From Gammaproteobacteria bacterium (GTDB taxonomy: Bacteria > Pseudomonadota > Gammaproteobacteria > Steroidobacterales > Woeseiaceae), in assembly GCA_029861535.1 (NCBI GenBank), contig JAOTZC010000011.1, positions 1 to 64,000 on the forward strand: DNA of 64,000 nt, given 5' to 3'. The notes beneath the pieces are model-generated. The model was not told the origin of the DNA. It was given only the letters and a program-made list of their open reading frames with translations, and did not search any database. Both the position numbers and the translations under genes were made by a program. Within the stretch, counting starts at the first letter, position 1. Each line of letters starts with the position of its first letter. Below, one piece after another: positions 18,472-27,922 of this stretch.

Positions 18472-18554
18472 ACGGGCTGCTGGTGAGGCTGCTCATCGTC
18501 ATGGCTCGCTGTGCTGCGCTTTACTTCCGCTGAACAGCCTCACCAGCAGCCCGT
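18472..18554 (+). repeat. Hairpin-loop core element, copy 2
   Basis: Perfect 20-bp inverted arms at 18472-18491 and 18535-18554 enclose the conserved core at 18499-18527. The left arm begins one base after the HAD stop and the right arm ends immediately before the rhlB stop, so the element exactly fills the gap between two convergent genes. It may serve as a bidirectional terminator, though no T-run follows. Confidence 0.8.
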
Positions 18555-19820
18555 CTACGGTTTCCGACGCGATCTCCCGCGCGGTTTTCCACCACCACCG
18601 CCACGCCGTCCTTGCGGCTTCTGCCGTGGTTTATATTTTGGTTTGGCGAGCTCCGGCAAATTCGCCGCATCGTATTTGGCCACCGGAATCTTGTGGCCGA
18701 TGAATTCCTCGATGTCCGGTAACGAGATTGCATAGGTCTCGCAACCGAAACTGATCGCGTCGCCGGACGCACCGGCGCGTGCCGTGCGACCGATTCGATG
18801 AACGTAGTCTTCGGCATCCTGTGGCAGGTCATAGTTCATGACATATTGCACATCCGGGATATGCAGGCCACGGCTCGCAACGTCGGTACCGATCAATACC
18901 GGTAGTTTGCCGCTTTGAAAATCCATCAGCATGCGTAGGCGTTTTTTCTGCGGGACATCGCCCGAGATAGCAGCGGCATTGATGCCGTTGGCCTCGAGGT
19001 AGGCTTGTACTCGCTCCGCTTCGCGCTTCATATTGACGAATACCATGATGCGTGCCTCGCCCATTTCACGAATCAGACCGATCAATAGCGGCATCTTGTC
19101 CTCGTTCGACGGGAAGAATATCGCCTGCCGGACGCGGTCCGCGGTGACTTTGTCGGGCTCGATACGCACAAGATCCGGCTCGTTCATGTGCTCGTAAGCG
19201 AGTTCCATGACGCGGTGCGACAGCGTCGCCGAGAACAACATATTGAGTCGCTTTTCCGGGGGCGGTAGGCGTCTCAGCAAATACCGAATGTCCTTTATGA
19301 AGCCCAGATCAAACATCCGGTCAGCTTCGTCCAGGACGGCGACTTCCACTTGATCGAGCTTGAATACACCCTGCTTGAAATAGTCGATGATGCGTCCGGG
19401 GGTACCGATCAGGATGTCGATTCCAGCAGCAATATGATCGCGCTGCTTGTCGTAGTCGGTGCCGCCGAAGGCCAGGCCTACAACCAGCCCGGTGTGCCTA
19501 CCGAGGTCCTCAGCATCCTTCGCAATCTGTACGGCCAGCTCGCGGGTCGGCGCCAGCATAAAGGCGCGCGGCTGCTTTTTCTGCTCAGACGGCGGCTCCG
19601 ACGCCAGCAGGCGCTGATAGGTTGCAATCAGAAATGCCGCGGTCTTGCCCGTGCCAGTCTGCGCCTGGCCAGCGACATCCCTTTGTTCCAGGGCGATAGG
19701 CAGAGTGCTGGCCTGGATGGGCGTACAGAACTCGAAGCCGGCATCGCGGATTCCGGCCTGTACCCGTTCCTCGATCGCCAGGGCGTCGAATCTGAGGTCG
19801 CTCAGATGGTCTAGAGACAT
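18555..19820 (-). CDS. rhlB: ATP-dependent RNA helicase RhlB
   Basis: 421 residues with the DEAD-box series: Q-motif F-x-x-CTPIQ, [33 protein letters not shown] and [10 protein letters not shown]. The C-terminus is a basic Gly/Arg/Lys tail for RNA or RNase E contact. Placement divergent from trxA-rho and the sequence both match RhlB, the degradosome helicase, over other DEAD proteins. Confidence 0.93.
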   Translation of the reverse strand: MSLDHLSDLRFDALAIEERVQAGIRDAGFEFCTPIQASTLPIALEQRDVAGQAQTGTGKTAAFLIATYQRLLASEPPSEQKKQPRAFMLAPTRELAVQIAKDAEDLGRHTGLVVGLAFGGTDYDKQRDHIAAGIDILIGTPGRIIDYFKQGVFKLDQVEVAVLDEADRMFDLGFIKDIRYLLRRLPPPEKRLNMLFSATLSHRVMELAYEHMNEPDLVRIEPDKVTADRVRQAIFFPSNEDKMPLLIGLIREMGEARIMVFVNMKREAERVQAYLEANGINAAAISGDVPQKKRLRMLMDFQSGKLPVLIGTDVASRGLHIPDVQYVMNYDLPQDAEDYVHRIGRTARAGASGDAISFGCETYAISLPDIEEFIGHKIPVAKYDAANLPELAKPKYKPRQKPQGRRGGGGGKPRGRSRRKP

Positions 19821-20103
19821 AAAAAAAGAACCAAAAAATGTGGGCAGAAGACTTGCAAATTGGCTCGCGAAGCGGTCAAATTAGCCTTAATTCGACGCGA
19901 CCGTCGTCGCATCCGCCAGTTTCGCAACAGCCAATTCCAGACTGAATCCAGAAAGAAGCCGGAATGCTTTCGCAATAGAGCTGCGACATATTGCCTGATA
20001 GTTAGGACAGCGTCATCCATTTTGAAATGTTCGTTCATCGGGGGCCGGTAACGAGCATTACCAACATCAATTCAATTCGTGTCTCTGTTGGAGGAAGCAG
20101 CCG

Positions 20104-20430
20104 GTGAGTGACAACATCGTGCACACCAGTGATGGTGGATTTGAAGCGGACGTTTTGCAGTCCGACAAACCAGTCCTTTTGGATTTTTGGGCCGAGTGGT
20201 GCGGCCCGTGCAAGATGATCGCGCCGTTACTTGATGAGGCGGCGGACGAATATGCTGAAAAGATGAATGTGGTCAAAATCAATATTGACGAAAACCCGAA
20301 CACGCCACAGAAGTTCGGCATTCGCAGCATTCCGACGTTGATGATTTTCAAAAACGGTGAACCGCAGGCTCAGAAGCTTGGCGCCATGTCGAAATCTCAA
20401 TTAACTGAATTCTTGGACAGCAATCTGTGA
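20104..20430 (+). CDS. trxA: Thioredoxin
   Basis: 108 residues with the active site [10 protein letters not shown] near residue 33-40, the cis-proline IPTL and the usual fold length. The GTG start at 20104 follows GGAGGAAGC. TrxA reduces cytosolic disulfides. Its stop overlaps the GTG start of rho (GTGA), the conserved gammaproteobacterial trxA-rho pair. Confidence 0.96.
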   Translation: MSDNIVHTSDGGFEADVLQSDKPVLLDFWAEWCGPCKMIAPLLDEAADEYAEKMNVVKINIDENPNTPQKFGIRSIPTLMIFKNGEPQAQKLGAMSKSQLTEFLDSNL

Positions 20431-21857
20431 GAGGGTACTTGGGTAATCAAACGAAGAGTCGGCCAACCAAAACCGGCAACAAGAGCAAGGGTAATTCGAA
20501 TCGCCGCCGTCGGCGTCGTCCGCCACAGGATGAGTACCCTGATGATGAGGGAAGTCTCGAGGTAATTCCGCCAGAGCAACTCGAAGCGAGCAAAAGCGTC
20601 ATGAATTTGACCGAGCTTAAGACTCGGCCAGCGACAGCGCTCGTCGAGCTCGGTGAAAAGCTGGGGCTTGAAAACCTCGCGCGATCGCGCAAGCAGGACA
20701 TCATCTTTTCGATCCTAAAGGCGCACGCCAAGAATGGCGAAGACATCTACGGTGAGGGCGTGCTCGAGATACTGCAGGACGGCTTCGGTTTCCTGCGTTC
20801 ATCGGACAGCTCCTATCTGGCTGGCCCGGACGACATCTACGTCAGTCCCAGCCAGATCCGTCGCTTCGCACTGCGTACCGGCGACACCGTTTCCGGCCTG
20901 ATTCGTCCACCGAAAGACGGCGAACGTTACTTTGCACTGCTCAAAGTTGGCCAAATCAACCACGATGCCCCCGAGAATGCGCGCTCGAAGGTCCTGTTTG
21001 AAAACCTGACGCCGCTGTTCCCGAAAGAACGTTTGGTGCTGGAACAGGGCAACGGCAGTACCGAGGATCTGACTGCTCGCATCATCGATATGGTGGCGCC
21101 GATTGGAAAAGGCCAACGTGGATTAATCGTATCGCCGCCGAAGGCCGGTAAGACGATGCTGCTGCAGAACATCGCATCCGCTATCGTAGCCAACGCCCCG
21201 GATGTCGACTTAATGGTTCTGCTCATCGATGAGCGTCCGGAAGAAGTCACCGAAATGGAACGCACCGTTCGTGGCGAAGTCGTGTCGTCAACATTCGACG
21301 AGCCGGCAAGCCGCCACGTCCAGGTTGCTGACATGGTTATCGAGAAGGCCAAACGCCTGGTTGAGCATAAGCGCGATGTCGTGATTCTGCTTGACTCGAT
21401 TACACGTCTTGCGCGCGCCTACAACACGGTTGTGCCGTCGTCGGGCAAAGTTCTGACTGGTGGTGTGGATGCGAATGCCTTACATCGCCCGAAGCGCTTT
21501 TTCGGCGCGGCGCGCAATATTGAGGAAGGCGGCAGCCTGACGATTTTGGCCACGGCGCTCGTGGACACCGGTTCCAAGATGGACGAAGTCATCTACGAAG
21601 AGTTCAAAGGCACCGGTAATATGGAGATTCATTTGGATCGCCGCATCAGTGAGAAGCGAGTATTCCCGTCGATCAATATCAACCGCTCCGGAACTCGCAA
21701 GGAAGAGCTATTAACTCAACCCGATGAGTTGCAGAAAATGTGGGTGTTGCGCAAAGTGCTGCATCCGATGGACGAGCTCGCCGCAATCGAGTTCTTGCTG
21801 AACAAGCTGCAGGATACGAAGACCAACGCGCAGTTCTTCGAGGCAATGAAGCGGTAG
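20427..21857 (+). CDS. rho: Transcription termination factor Rho with basic N-terminal extension
   Basis: From the ATG at 20601 (MNLTELK) onward the protein aligns by eye with canonical Rho: RNA-binding GFGFLR, Walker [33 protein letters not shown] and the Q/R-loop. The frame stays open upstream to a GTG at 20427 that overlaps the trxA stop. This adds 58 residues with a run of six arginines and an acidic patch. The extension is taken as real because it is coupled to trxA and no good ribosome site precedes 20601. Translation from 20601 remains possible. Confidence 0.93.
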   Translation: MRGYLGNQTKSRPTKTGNKSKGNSNRRRRRRPPQDEYPDDEGSLEVIPPEQLEASKSVMNLTELKTRPATALVELGEKLGLENLARSRKQDIIFSILKAHAKNGEDIYGEGVLEILQDGFGFLRSSDSSYLAGPDDIYVSPSQIRRFALRTGDTVSGLIRPPKDGERYFALLKVGQINHDAPENARSKVLFENLTPLFPKERLVLEQGNGSTEDLTARIIDMVAPIGKGQRGLIVSPPKAGKTMLLQNIASAIVANAPDVDLMVLLIDERPEEVTEMERTVRGEVVSSTFDEPASRHVQVADMVIEKAKRLVEHKRDVVILLDSITRLARAYNTVVPSSGKVLTGGVDANALHRPKRFFGAARNIEEGGSLTILATALVDTGSKMDEVIYEEFKGTGNMEIHLDRRISEKRVFPSININRSGTRKEELLTQPDELQKMWVLRKVLHPMDELAAIEFLLNKLQDTKTNAQFFEAMKR

Positions 21858-21925
21858 TGCGTTCTCTCCGATAATGCTATTGATGCGGTAAAGCCGCGCA
21901 ACAGGCTATCGATGCGCCGCCATGC

Positions 21926-22330
21926 TTACGTCACTCGCCGTCGATATTTCGGTAGTTCGTCGTTGATTTCCACCCACGGCAGTTTGTCTTCCAGCCAAAT
22001 GTGCGCCTGTGGAACGACAAATGCGGCGTCTGTGAAGCAGGCGGCTGTAATATCAATTTCGCCCGGCCGGCCCTGATGCGCGTATGTAATCGAAGAACCA
22101 CAGTCGGAGCAGTGTCCGCGGGTAACACCCGGTGACGAGTGATGTTCGGTCAGTTTGCCGCCCGTGACTCGAAAGCTCGCGGTCGGAAAGGTCGTCCACG
22201 TGACGAACGGCGCGCCGCTCGCGCGCTGGCAACTCTCACAGTGACAATGGCAGGCATACGACGGCCATTCGGTCACTTCGAATTGTACGTTGCCGCAAAA
22301 GCAACGGCCGGTGACCGGTAAGGTGCTCAT
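21926..22330 (-). CDS. GFA-family zinc protein (first of three)
   Basis: 134 residues with the GFA (glutathione-dependent formaldehyde-activating enzyme-like) zinc ligands: CFCG near residue 10, CHCESC near 28 and CSDCGS near 94. Most members have unknown substrates. It overlaps the next gene's end by 4 nt on the minus strand and converges on rho. Confidence 0.85.
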   Translation of the reverse strand: MSTLPVTGRCFCGNVQFEVTEWPSYACHCHCESCQRASGAPFVTWTTFPTASFRVTGGKLTEHHSSPGVTRGHCSDCGSSITYAHQGRPGEIDITAACFTDAAFVVPQAHIWLEDKLPWVEINDELPKYRRRVT

Positions 22331-22749
22331 TCCTGCGGCTCCGCGTCGCCAACGACAATGCGCCCGATTTGTGACAGCGGAATCTTGCTGAGATAACTGA
22401 TTGACGGCCGCTTCAACACAATGGCGTGGCCCTCCAGGGTCTTCTCCATCCAGATGACTTCCCAGCGGTCGGTGCCGGCCTCATTCAATGCGGCTTCCAG
22501 TTCCGGGCCGGACATCTTGCCAATCTCGAGGACTCTGTATTGCCAATCACCAATTTTCTTGATGTCGTCGGATGCCCATTGCATCGGATCTTCGAGTTCG
22601 CCCTGGGTTAGATCTTCATATTTGTCTTGCAGGCCTTCGATCGCTTTGTCAGTTGCAGACGGCTCGTCTGTAGTCCCGGAGCAGCCGAACAAGACGAGAA
22701 TTGCAATCGGGATAATCGTTAAGGTCGGGCGAGGTTGGGGTAACATCAT
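22327..22749 (-). CDS. DUF4177-like lipoprotein
   Basis: 140 residues from the ATG at 22749, preceded by GGAG at a good distance. A lipobox (LFGC) follows a hydrophobic start. The mature part contains WQYRVLEIGKMS, then LNEAGTDRWEVIWME, resembling DUF4177 small domains. Function is unknown. It ends inside the start of the GFA gene. Confidence 0.65.
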   Translation of the reverse strand: MMLPQPRPTLTIIPIAILVLFGCSGTTDEPSATDKAIEGLQDKYEDLTQGELEDPMQWASDDIKKIGDWQYRVLEIGKMSGPELEAALNEAGTDRWEVIWMEKTLEGHAIVLKRPSISYLSKIPLSQIGRIVVGDAEPQE

Positions 22750-22780
22750 GACTGATCTCCAGCGGCTTTTGTCGTCATCG

Positions 22781-23239
22781 TTAGTCCGCTGCCGGGACAG
22801 GAAATCGATGCCGAAACGTAAATGCATCTGCGGTCGGGCCGTCGCGCCACAGTTTCTCGAGGCGCTCTTTGGCCTCTTCAACACTTGGCAGGTGACCCGC
22901 GTCAATCCACCACATACAGAATGGTGACTTCGTCGGGCGTTCGAACCAATCGAGGCGCTGCTTAACTGCTTCGATATGCTCGGTCTTATAAACATAGGCC
23001 TCCAGCGCTTCAATCGACTCCCAAACAGTCAGATTAAAGAGAATTCGAGGATTGTTGAACGCCTGAATAGCTGTTGCATCGCCGTCGTCAGTCTGTAACC
23101 GCCAGACAAAACCGGGCATCGAGTCGGCAAGTGCATTGAGTGGCTCGAGCCGCGCGACGAAGCCTTCCATCAGCGGATCGTCGAGTGCTTCCCGGCCCGT
23201 CGCAATGTTAACTTGTGCGAGGTGATGCTTCGTCGTCAT
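22781..23239 (-). CDS. DUF3291-family protein
   Basis: 152 residues with the family pattern HLAQVNIATGREALDDPLM at the start, FVWRLQ, and NLTVWESIEAL, a ferredoxin-like ABM fold related to monooxygenases. The substrate is unknown. It is upstream of the DUF4177-like lipoprotein gene. Confidence 0.85.
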   Translation of the reverse strand: MTTKHHLAQVNIATGREALDDPLMEGFVARLEPLNALADSMPGFVWRLQTDDGDATAIQAFNNPRILFNLTVWESIEALEAYVYKTEHIEAVKQRLDWFERPTKSPFCMWWIDAGHLPSVEEAKERLEKLWRDGPTADAFTFRHRFPVPAAD

Positions 23240-23289
23240 ATCGAAATGAGTATCTGACCGGATGCTCGTCTATGCAAGTCTCCGCAACG

Positions 23290-23321
23290 AAAAAGGGCGA
23301 GACCCGAAGGTCCCGCCCTTT
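23290..23321 (-). terminator. Rho-independent terminator of the csp gene
   Basis: Read on the minus strand, a GC-rich stem (AAGGGCG...CGCCCTT with an inner GACC/GGTC) closed by TTCG is followed by a run of five T. It lies about 25 nt past the cold-shock gene stop. Confidence 0.85.
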
Positions 23322-23345
23322 GTTTTCTAATTCCTGGAAGGAATA

Positions 23346-23552
23346 TTAGAGGGGAACGATATTGCTCGCTTGCGGACCCTTCTGGCCTTGAGTTACTTCG
23401 AACTCAACTTTCTGGCCTTCGGTCAGCGTCTTGAAGCCGTCACCCTGGATTGCGCTGAAATGCGCGAATACATCGGGGCCAGATTCTTGTGCGATAAAAC
23501 CGAATCCCTTGGATTCGTTAAACCATTTAACGGTGCCTGTAATAGTAGACAT
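23346..23552 (-). CDS. Cold-shock protein (CspA family)
   Basis: 68 residues with both RNA-binding motifs, KGFGFI and VFAHFSAI, and the ending [11 protein letters not shown] single cold-shock domain of standard length. It is monocistronic: it has its own terminator and about 290 nt of AT-richer upstream DNA (23553-23843) that presumably holds its promoter and 5' leader. No clear regulatory element was identified there. Confidence 0.95.
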   Translation of the reverse strand: MSTITGTVKWFNESKGFGFIAQESGPDVFAHFSAIQGDGFKTLTEGQKVEFEVTQGQKGPQASNIVPL

Positions 23553-23843
23553 TGAGATATTTCCTCGTCATTCAATTGATATTTCGCCTTAATAAGACGA
23601 TGAAGCTGAAGGCATTGCTGTTACTTATGTAGTTCAGGACGAGGTACTAAAATAGACATCGAAATGGTAAGCATAAATACTAGCCGAACGTTCAAGCTGG
23701 CCGGACTATAAAGAAACTAGGCGGGAAAAGCGAGGAAATTGGGCCTGTTATCGCAAGGATTTTGGCGTGCAAATTGAACAAATGGTCAGTTATCTTGGGG
23801 GCAGATTTGGTTCCGTGATCCCAAATTAGAGGGCAAAAGTAGG

Positions 23844-24020
23844 CTACGGATCGCCCGGACCTTTGATACCCAAAAACAGATAGATCGCTCCGGCCGCTGT
23901 AATCAGTAGAGGCATGCCTATCGCGACGAATCCTTGTTCGTCGAAGTATTGAAGGTTGTATGCCAGCCAAGCCCCGCCAACGACTAGCCCGATCAATCCG
24001 CTAAGCGTCTTCTTATTCAT
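23844..24020 (-). CDS. Small two-helix membrane protein
   Basis: 58 residues from the ATG at 24020, preceded by AGGACC. Two hydrophobic segments (about 6-21 and 34-52) are separated by a short acidic turn. No family is recognised. An upstream in-frame extension to 24272 overlaps the neighbouring gene and is not supported. Confidence 0.6.
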   Translation of the reverse strand: MNKKTLSGLIGLVVGGAWLAYNLQYFDEQGFVAIGMPLLITAAGAIYLFLGIKGPGDP

Positions 24021-24048
24021 TATCGGGTCCTTTTTATCTGTCACAGCG

Positions 24049-24444
24049 TCACTGATTCGCAATCGAGACAACAATTGCGAGATCAAGAGAGATTTCGCCG
24101 ATATTCCATTCGTACGCCGTGGGAGAGCCGTACGAGCCGACAAATGACAGGCTTGCGGCGTTGAGCAGATACCATTCACCTTCGGTCTTCTCGTAAATAC
24201 GGAGATTTGCGCGGAATTCATCGGCCGAGGCCTCGGCAATCGCCACGTCGACTCGGTGCCTCTGAAATTCAATCGGAATTGTGCTTCCGTTGCGGACTTT
24301 AACTCTGTTTTGCGCTTCGCTGGTTTCTCCGCCGACCGTGAGCTTCAGATCGAAATTTGTGGCAAAGATTAGCGTCGACTCCGCGACACCCACCGCGGTG
24401 ACAAAAATGCAAGCTATGGTGAGAAATCGCAAAAGAGCGGTCAT
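24049..24444 (-). CDS. Secreted protein of unknown function
   Basis: 131 residues with a signal peptide (cleavage near GVAES) and a mature part rich in beta strands. No cysteine pair or known motif was recognised. It starts 4 nt after the end of the 24448-24975 gene, so the two are probably co-transcribed. Confidence 0.55.
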   Translation of the reverse strand: MTALLRFLTIACIFVTAVGVAESTLIFATNFDLKLTVGGETSEAQNRVKVRNGSTIPIEFQRHRVDVAIAEASADEFRANLRIYEKTEGEWYLLNAASLSFVGSYGSPTAYEWNIGEISLDLAIVVSIANQ

Positions 24445-24447
24445 AAT

Positions 24448-24975
24448 TTAGTCGCTCGTCACCATCTCACTAAACGAGCCTTGATCCCAGTAGTACAAGA
24501 CGCTGGCCTTCTCGAAGTATAAGAGATGAATGCCATGATTAATCATCGTTATCGTCGGAACGGGTGCTCCATCTTCGAACGGAAATCCAGACACCTGACC
24601 TGGCGGTTCAACGACGACGCCGGCGGATATCTCGCCTTGGTCGACGGCCGCAGAAGTAAGGACTTGATGTGAATAGTCGCATTCATCAGAGTAAATTACG
24701 ACCAAATCAAGTCGGCCGTTAGTGTTTCTTAACAGTCCTGCCCAGTCCGTAACATCATCGCCATTGAAGTCCTCGTTGATCGCCCACGGTTCGGGTTGAT
24801 TCTCAGATTTGAAATACTCGCGCATGTAAGACTCGAAATGTGCGCGCGGCAACTCGTATTTTAGATTCGCGGTGTCCAAATAGGCGAGTGCGAACGCAGG
24901 CAATGGAGGGGGCGCGGCCAGAGCGGGCTGAGCAAGCAGTGCCAGAAAAACGAGTGAGCGTCTCTTAGACAGCAT
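24448..24975 (-). CDS. Secreted protein with FG-GAP/EF-hand-like motif
   Basis: 175 residues from the ATG at 24975. A signal peptide ends ALA, followed by a proline-rich start. One segment, NEDFNGDDVTDWAGLL, resembles an FG-GAP or calcium-loop motif (D-x-N-G-D-x-x-x-D). Function is unknown. The start overlaps the end of the VOC gene by 11 nt. Confidence 0.6.
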   Translation of the reverse strand: MLSKRRSLVFLALLAQPALAAPPPLPAFALAYLDTANLKYELPRAHFESYMREYFKSENQPEPWAINEDFNGDDVTDWAGLLRNTNGRLDLVVIYSDECDYSHQVLTSAAVDQGEISAGVVVEPPGQVSGFPFEDGAPVPTITMINHGIHLLYFEKASVLYYWDQGSFSEMVTSD

Positions 24976-25351
24976 CGTCCTCAATTCTCCAGGGCGGGGA
25001 CCTCCTGTTATCGCCGGCATGATAAATGCACAGTTGGTTTCCCGCTGGATCTGAAAGATAAGCTTCTCTCCAGAGCCAGTCCTGGTCGTGTGGCTCCGAA
25101 TCGAACTCAATGCCTTTTTCCTGTAAGGCAAGGACAGTCGCGTCAACATCGTCGACTTCGAAGTACACAACAATATCGGATGTGTCGGTGTCCACGTCTG
25201 CCAAATAGATCGAAAACGTCGTTCCCGGAGTCGTTTCAAACCGGGCATAGCGTGGTGGACTGTTCACGATCTGGCGTAGTCCGAGTTGCCGATAAAACTC
25301 GACGGATGCCTCGTAGTCAGCACAGGGAACAGTAATTTGGTTTAAGTCCAT
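24965..25351 (-). CDS. Glyoxalase/VOC-superfamily protein
   Basis: 128 residues from ATG 25351. It has the VOC repeats: ITVPCADYEASVEFYRQLGL at the start, the FEVDDVDA strand, and the C-terminal DPAGNQLCIY motif carrying a metal or substrate ligand. Such cassette-type VOC proteins act in glyoxalase, dioxygenase or antibiotic-sequestering roles; none can be chosen here. Confidence 0.85.
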   Translation of the reverse strand: MDLNQITVPCADYEASVEFYRQLGLRQIVNSPPRYARFETTPGTTFSIYLADVDTDTSDIVVYFEVDDVDATVLALQEKGIEFDSEPHDQDWLWREAYLSDPAGNQLCIYHAGDNRRSPPWRIEDDAV

Positions 25352-25352
25352 G

Positions 25353-25835
25353 TCACTCGGTGGATTCGAAATCAATCGACTTAACGACAAAGGTCAGTTC
25401 TTGTCCGAGATAACTACCCGTGACCCTCCAGCATCCGACGTGAGGGATATCGATTCCGACTAGCATGTACCATTTGTCACCGTCCATTTCTCCGGCATTG
25501 GTAACTCGTGATACATGCGCCACTTTGGATGAGTCGAATAAATTTTCAACGGTGACGGTAAAGTTGCTTTCCATTCCAGGCTCGTAGCCCGGGCTCCACC
25601 AAAAGCTTTTCACAGCAATCAAAGCACGGTCTGCAGTGATCGGCCAAATACCGTCCTTCGGTACAACGGTTGCGAGAGCCTCGCTTCCGTACCAGATATT
25701 CTCTTCTGGAAATGGATCGCCCAGCATATCGCCGTCCCAAGCAGTGACTTGGCACACGGGTTCGTCTGCGGCTTGAACGTACGATGAAAAAAAGGCCGTT
25801 GAAATTGCCAGAACAGTGAGTATGTCGGCGCGCAT
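25353..25835 (-). CDS. Secreted protein of unknown function
   Basis: 160 residues with a signal peptide ending VQAA and several Trp/Gly-rich strands (ENIWYGSEALATVVP, then KSFWWSPGYEPG, then GCWRVTG). The two cysteines, near residues 28 and 138, could pair. The start is 8 nt from the degenerate attC core at 25843, the same spacing as in clear cassettes, so this gene probably begins an older cassette. Confidence 0.6.
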   Translation of the reverse strand: MRADILTVLAISTAFFSSYVQAADEPVCQVTAWDGDMLGDPFPEENIWYGSEALATVVPKDGIWPITADRALIAVKSFWWSPGYEPGMESNFTVTVENLFDSSKVAHVSRVTNAGEMDGDKWYMLVGIDIPHVGCWRVTGSYLGQELTFVVKSIDFESTE

Positions 25836-25842
25836 ACCTTGC

Positions 25843-25943
25843 CACCATACGGTGCGCTATCGAATATTCAGCTTACGGCGCGGGTGCTGCAGTTGCAAGA
25901 TGTGCGATAAGTGCGGGCAAGCAGTTGAAGCGTATTGTTAGGC
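25843..25943 (-). repeat. attC site 15 (degenerate)
   Basis: An intact GTTAGGC core (plus strand) at 25937-25943 lies next to the stop of the DUF3052-like gene. The inner arm AGCTTACGGCGC and the TGCAAGATGTG loop region are preserved; the other core (25843-25849) is mutated. Confidence 0.65.
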
Positions 25944-25944
25944 G

Positions 25945-26352
25945 TCATTTCCGATGTTCTTTTCGAATCACTAGCTTAAGCCCCGACCAAGTCTCGTCCA
26001 CCGCACAAACTTTGATATCCACCAAACCCAAAGGAAGTGCGATCGTGCGAATCGAGTCCTCGGTCACGCTGGATCGAACACCGGATGATTTTTTTGGCCA
26101 GGACACCCAAATTGCGCCGGTCGGTTGAATCGTTGCCATCATTGCCGGTAGTTTTGACGCGAGCTCCGAGTATGACGTAGTGAAGAAATGCCAAATGTCG
26201 ATTCGTTGTGAAATGCGGCCAGATATCATTACGTCCTTTGGTAATGGACTGACCAAATTGAGATAGTTGGCAGGGGCACCGGAAATTCGAATGCGATGTC
26301 CTTCTTTGATGCCGAGTTTTTTCGCAAGCGGCGTGCCCGAATATCCGACCAC
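25945..26352 (-). CDS. DUF3052-family protein
   Basis: 135 residues from a GTG at 26352 preceded by GGAG. The N-terminal GYSGTPLAKKLGIKEGHRI and later IWVSWPKKSSGV match the DUF3052 family (small proteins of unknown role found in many soil and marine bacteria). It directly follows the GFA gene, and an attC core begins 1 nt past its stop. Confidence 0.8.
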   Translation of the reverse strand: MVGYSGTPLAKKLGIKEGHRIRISGAPANYLNLVSPLPKDVMISGRISQRIDIWHFFTTSYSELASKLPAMMATIQPTGAIWVSWPKKSSGVRSSVTEDSIRTIALPLGLVDIKVCAVDETWSGLKLVIRKEHRK

Positions 26353-26364
26353 TGATATCTCCGA

Positions 26365-26796
26365 TCACTTGTAATCGTCTACGAGCTCACCGTCCGACGA
26401 TGCGTCAAACTGTGGTAATTTATCAACGATGTCGTAAAAGTCCGGTTTTTCGGCGACGAATATATGCCCAATGGTCTCGAGCCCGGTAGGCCCATCAAGC
26501 GCGCCGGCAATAATACCGGTTGCATCCAGGTCGAATGGCTCCCAGAACAAGCTTGAGCCGCATTCACGGCAGAAACCACGCCGTGCGATTTCCGAAGTCT
26601 TGTACCAGCCAAGGCCGTCGTCTTTCGTAATCGTAATGTTCGCTTTTCGAGCTTTGGTATGTGGACCAAAGTTGCCATGTAGGCGCTGGCACATGCTGCA
26701 GTGGCAATTAACCACGTCGCGGAGCGGCCCTCTTACTTCAAATCGGACCTCGCCACAAAGGCAGCCGCCCGTCGTCAATGTCGATTTATTGGCCAT
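26365..26796 (-). CDS. GFA-family zinc protein (second of three)
   Basis: 143 residues with zinc ligands CLCG near residue 13, CHCSMC near 30 and CRECGS near 74, plus the typical FVAEKPDFYDIVDKLPQF ending. It resembles the GFA proteins at 21926 and 30173 but differs through most of its length, so it is not a recent duplicate. No attC separates it from the genes on either side. Confidence 0.87.
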   Translation of the reverse strand: MANKSTLTTGGCLCGEVRFEVRGPLRDVVNCHCSMCQRLHGNFGPHTKARKANITITKDDGLGWYKTSEIARRGFCRECGSSLFWEPFDLDATGIIAGALDGPTGLETIGHIFVAEKPDFYDIVDKLPQFDASSDGELVDDYK

Positions 26797-26871
26797 GATG
26801 GATGTCTCGAAGTACCTATTGTCTATCCAAGCATGATACCGGGCACGGCTGCTGTTTTTATCGTTGGACCA

Positions 26872-27558
26872 TCAAAATGCTCCTGCGATGTAAGTTCGGC
26901 CTGCGATTAGCCCGTCAGGATTAGCGTCGGTGTTGCGGAAATTTGCAGGAATCGATGGACAGTTGTCGCTTCCGGGGAGGCCCGGTAGGGAACCGCAGGG
27001 ATGTAGGGAAAAATGCAAGTGCGGAAGCCCACCCGTGTTGCCAGTATCTCCAGACATACCGATGGTGTCGCCCGCAAGAACTGGCTGACCAATCGTCACA
27101 TGCACACCGTTCAACGTAAGGTGTGAATATAACGCGACTGTATCATCATCATGTTGGATGGTTATCAAGTTAGTTCTCGTTCGATCCCCATCACGGGCGC
27201 CATCCTGCGCATGATCCACGATCCCATCTCTTGCCGCTGTGACGACCGTTCCGATTGGCATTTCAAAATCGTATCCGTATGACCAGAAATCCGAATGACC
27301 AAAGCCCGAGCAGTTGCCCTGGTTGACTCGATACATTTCACCAACGGCGTACGGGAGCACATAGTCAGAATCTTGCCAAATTCCAAAACCGTTGCAGATC
27401 GACGGGGCAGCCCCTGTAGTTTCCGTGGCATTGGTACCGCCGCTCTCGTTACAGGCGCCGACGATAAGTAACGACGCGAGGCTTACTAAGATTCGGATTC
27501 GTAAGTGTTTCTCGTGCAAGAAATGCTGCAGTAACTGGACGAAACGGTGCCGCGTCAT
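26872..27558 (-). CDS. M23-family peptidase lipoprotein
   Basis: 228 residues: a hydrophobic start ending VGAC (lipobox), then a LytM/M23 domain with GHSDFWSYGYDFEMPIGT, HAQDG, and the catalytic GLPHLHFSLH. The usual first zinc motif H-x-x-x-D reads HSDFWSYGYD. Members cut peptidoglycan cross-links or act as amidase activators. The start overlaps the zinc-ribbon gene stop (ATGA). Confidence 0.82.
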   Translation of the reverse strand: MTRHRFVQLLQHFLHEKHLRIRILVSLASLLIVGACNESGGTNATETTGAAPSICNGFGIWQDSDYVLPYAVGEMYRVNQGNCSGFGHSDFWSYGYDFEMPIGTVVTAARDGIVDHAQDGARDGDRTRTNLITIQHDDDTVALYSHLTLNGVHVTIGQPVLAGDTIGMSGDTGNTGGLPHLHFSLHPCGSLPGLPGSDNCPSIPANFRNTDANPDGLIAGRTYIAGAF

Positions 27559-27854
27559 GGCTCCAAATTCCCATGCTTGATTACCAAGGGTGAGAATCTA
27601 GCCTTGACGTAACCAATCGCTCCGATCGGAAAGGAAAACCAGATAATCGCAGCGTAAATACCAAACTGTGATAACACAGCGATCGTGCTGATCAAGGTCA
27701 CTAGGAATATGACAACAAAGAATGCCGTGCCGAAAAACCAGTGCGGCCCGACCAAGTTGCCACAATTTACACACTGGACATTCGATAAAAGCAGGCCAGA
27801 TATCGGAATAGTCGGTTGCGAGCAGGCCGGACAAACTCTGCTATTTTTTAACAT
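27555..27854 (-). CDS. Zinc-ribbon membrane protein
   Basis: 99 residues: an N-terminal C-x-x-C...C-x-x-C zinc ribbon (CPACSQP, then CVNCGNL) followed by two transmembrane helices (about 42-65 and 69-85). This form is common in cassette arrays; function is unknown. It is coupled to the M23 peptidase gene. Confidence 0.7.
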   Translation of the reverse strand: MLKNSRVCPACSQPTIPISGLLLSNVQCVNCGNLVGPHWFFGTAFFVVIFLVTLISTIAVLSQFGIYAAIIWFSFPIGAIGYVKARFSPLVIKHGNLEP

Positions 27855-27922
27855 CTACTTCGACGTTTTCCTCGTTGCAGCTTCAACCGCATTCATTGGG
27901 CGCTTCCATTTGTCGACTGTCG

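Noticed and set aside
19821-20103. 75-codon minus-strand frame between rhlB and trxA
   Set aside because: No ribosome site or family resemblance; the 283-nt gap more likely holds the divergent rhlB and trxA-rho promoters.
23553-23843. Possible attC or small gene upstream of the cold-shock gene
   Set aside because: No attC cores and only a shadow frame; best read as the csp promoter and 5' leader.
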